This document shows, in pieces, positions 24,649-25,151 of a DNA stretch of 25,151 bases; position 1 is the stretch's first letter, and the number at the start of each line of letters is the position of its first letter. The notes beneath the pieces were generated by a model. The model searched no databases. It saw nothing but the letters and a program-made list of their open reading frames with translations, and was not told where the DNA came from. The stretch is from DASYAN01 sp036501345 (GTDB lineage: Bacteria; Chloroflexota; Ktedonobacteria; Ktedonobacterales; Ktedonobacteraceae). Where the stretch lies: positions 1-25,151 of the forward strand of contig DASYAN010000218.1 of assembly GCA_036501345.1 (NCBI GenBank). Direction: 5' to 3'. The translations under genes and the position numbers were made by a program.

Positions 24649-25151
24649 TCATGGCTTCCAGACTTGGACGGTGCCATCTGTTAGTCCCACGATACAATGT
24701 TTGTCGGCAAAGTGCAAGGCACTAATTTGCCAGGGATGATAAAACTTCTGCACAATCTGCCCTGTAGCAACCGACCAGAGATCAATGACACCCTCGTTGA
24801 TCTCACTATCCTCGCGAGCTACGGCCAGCCACTGAGCATCAGATGAAAGCGCCAGCTTCGAACTGCCACCCATAGTGCCGCTGAGAATTTCGCTATAGGT
24901 TCCAGCGTTAATATCACACAGCCGGATCGCATTGCCGCCGTAGACAAATGCTAGCATAGAAGCATCAGGCGTGGTAGCATAAGGAGGAGCACAATCTTCG
25001 CACCGACCGACCAGGATGGAGGAGATAATCTGCGGGTAAGCTTTGCCTCTGACACGTGCCTTGCTCGTGAGATCCCAACTACGCGCAATTACCATTTGTT
25101 GCTGTTCTTGCTGGACCAGCCCACAGGAGAGCGTTGCTAATGTATGGGCAT
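24649..25151 (-). CDS. WD40 repeat protein, C-terminal part
   Basis: The minus strand is open from the right edge to a stop at 24649; the frame continues upstream of the internal ATG at 25095, so this is the end of a longer gene. It shows WD40 blades: SMLAFVYGGNAIRLCDINAG, then LALSSDAQWLAVA...GVIDLWSVATGQIVQKF, then ISALHFADKHCIVGLTDG ending TVQVWKP. The protein ends exactly with a blade, as WD40 proteins usually do. WD40 propellers are scaffolds for protein contacts; in Chloroflexota they are often fused to Ser/Thr kinases, but the N-terminus is outside the window. Two cysteines in GRCEDCAPP lie in an inter-blade loop. No promoter can be assigned. The 203 bases down to the zinc-ribbon gene contain no clear terminator. 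Confidence 0.8.
   Translation of the reverse strand, partial: AHTLATLSCGLVQQEQQQMVIARSWDLTSKARVRGKAYPQIISSILVGRCEDCAPPYATTPDASMLAFVYGGNAIRLCDINAGTYSEILSGTMGGSSKLALSSDAQWLAVAREDSEINEGVIDLWSVATGQIVQKFYHPWQISALHFADKHCIVGLTDGTVQVWKP

Overview
The window looks like a chromosomal segment from a Chloroflexota bacterium, most likely Ktedonobacteria or a close relative. This is inferred from gene content and protein style, not from a marker gene: two RD-type Ser/Thr kinases with an FRDLKPxN catalytic loop fused to long membrane domains, a stand-alone methylmalonyl-CoA mutase alpha chain, Pro/Gly/Tyr-rich single-pass DUF4352 and zinc-ribbon surface proteins, and IS200/IS605-type remnants. Base composition is moderate. 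No rRNA, tRNA or CRISPR array was seen.

Left part (1-8022), accessory and defence-like. An HsdR-N-type nuclease gene runs off the left edge on the minus strand. Next to it is a short Mrr-type nuclease with an N-terminal membrane anchor. A gene broken by two one-base frame changes follows, then a coupled pair (DUF4352 membrane protein and a small PH-like protein), a tiny AbrB-like reading frame, and a 1285-residue single-chain restriction-methyltransferase (type IIG-like) with its own good promoter.

Middle part (8023-10761). A macrolide-type glycosyltransferase with a clear promoter is followed by wreckage of IS200/IS605 elements: a tnpB cut off just after its first RuvC aspartate, flanked on both sides by structured DNA resembling element ends.

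Kinase pair (10762-17083). Two paralogous proteins of about 1005 residues stand in tandem, each a kinase joined to about 600 residues of membrane sequence. In my reading the membrane part is built from repeated units of about 75 residues with two membrane segments each. The 5' leader is duplicated along with the gene.

Metabolic operon (17188-20497, minus strand). A biotinyl carrier protein, methylmalonyl-CoA mutase large subunit and glutamate racemase lie in that order. The first two fit propionyl-CoA/methylmalonyl-CoA metabolism; MurI supplies D-glutamate for peptidoglycan and seems simply to share the transcript. Upstream lies a decayed Lrp/AsnC regulator.

Right part (20860-25151). groES and groEL are followed by a textbook terminator. 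The groES frame is open for about 100 codons upstream and encodes a compact eight-cysteine, metallothionein-like module in frame with GroES. Then come a zinc-ribbon membrane protein with a PsbP-like outer domain and a WD40 protein cut by the right edge.
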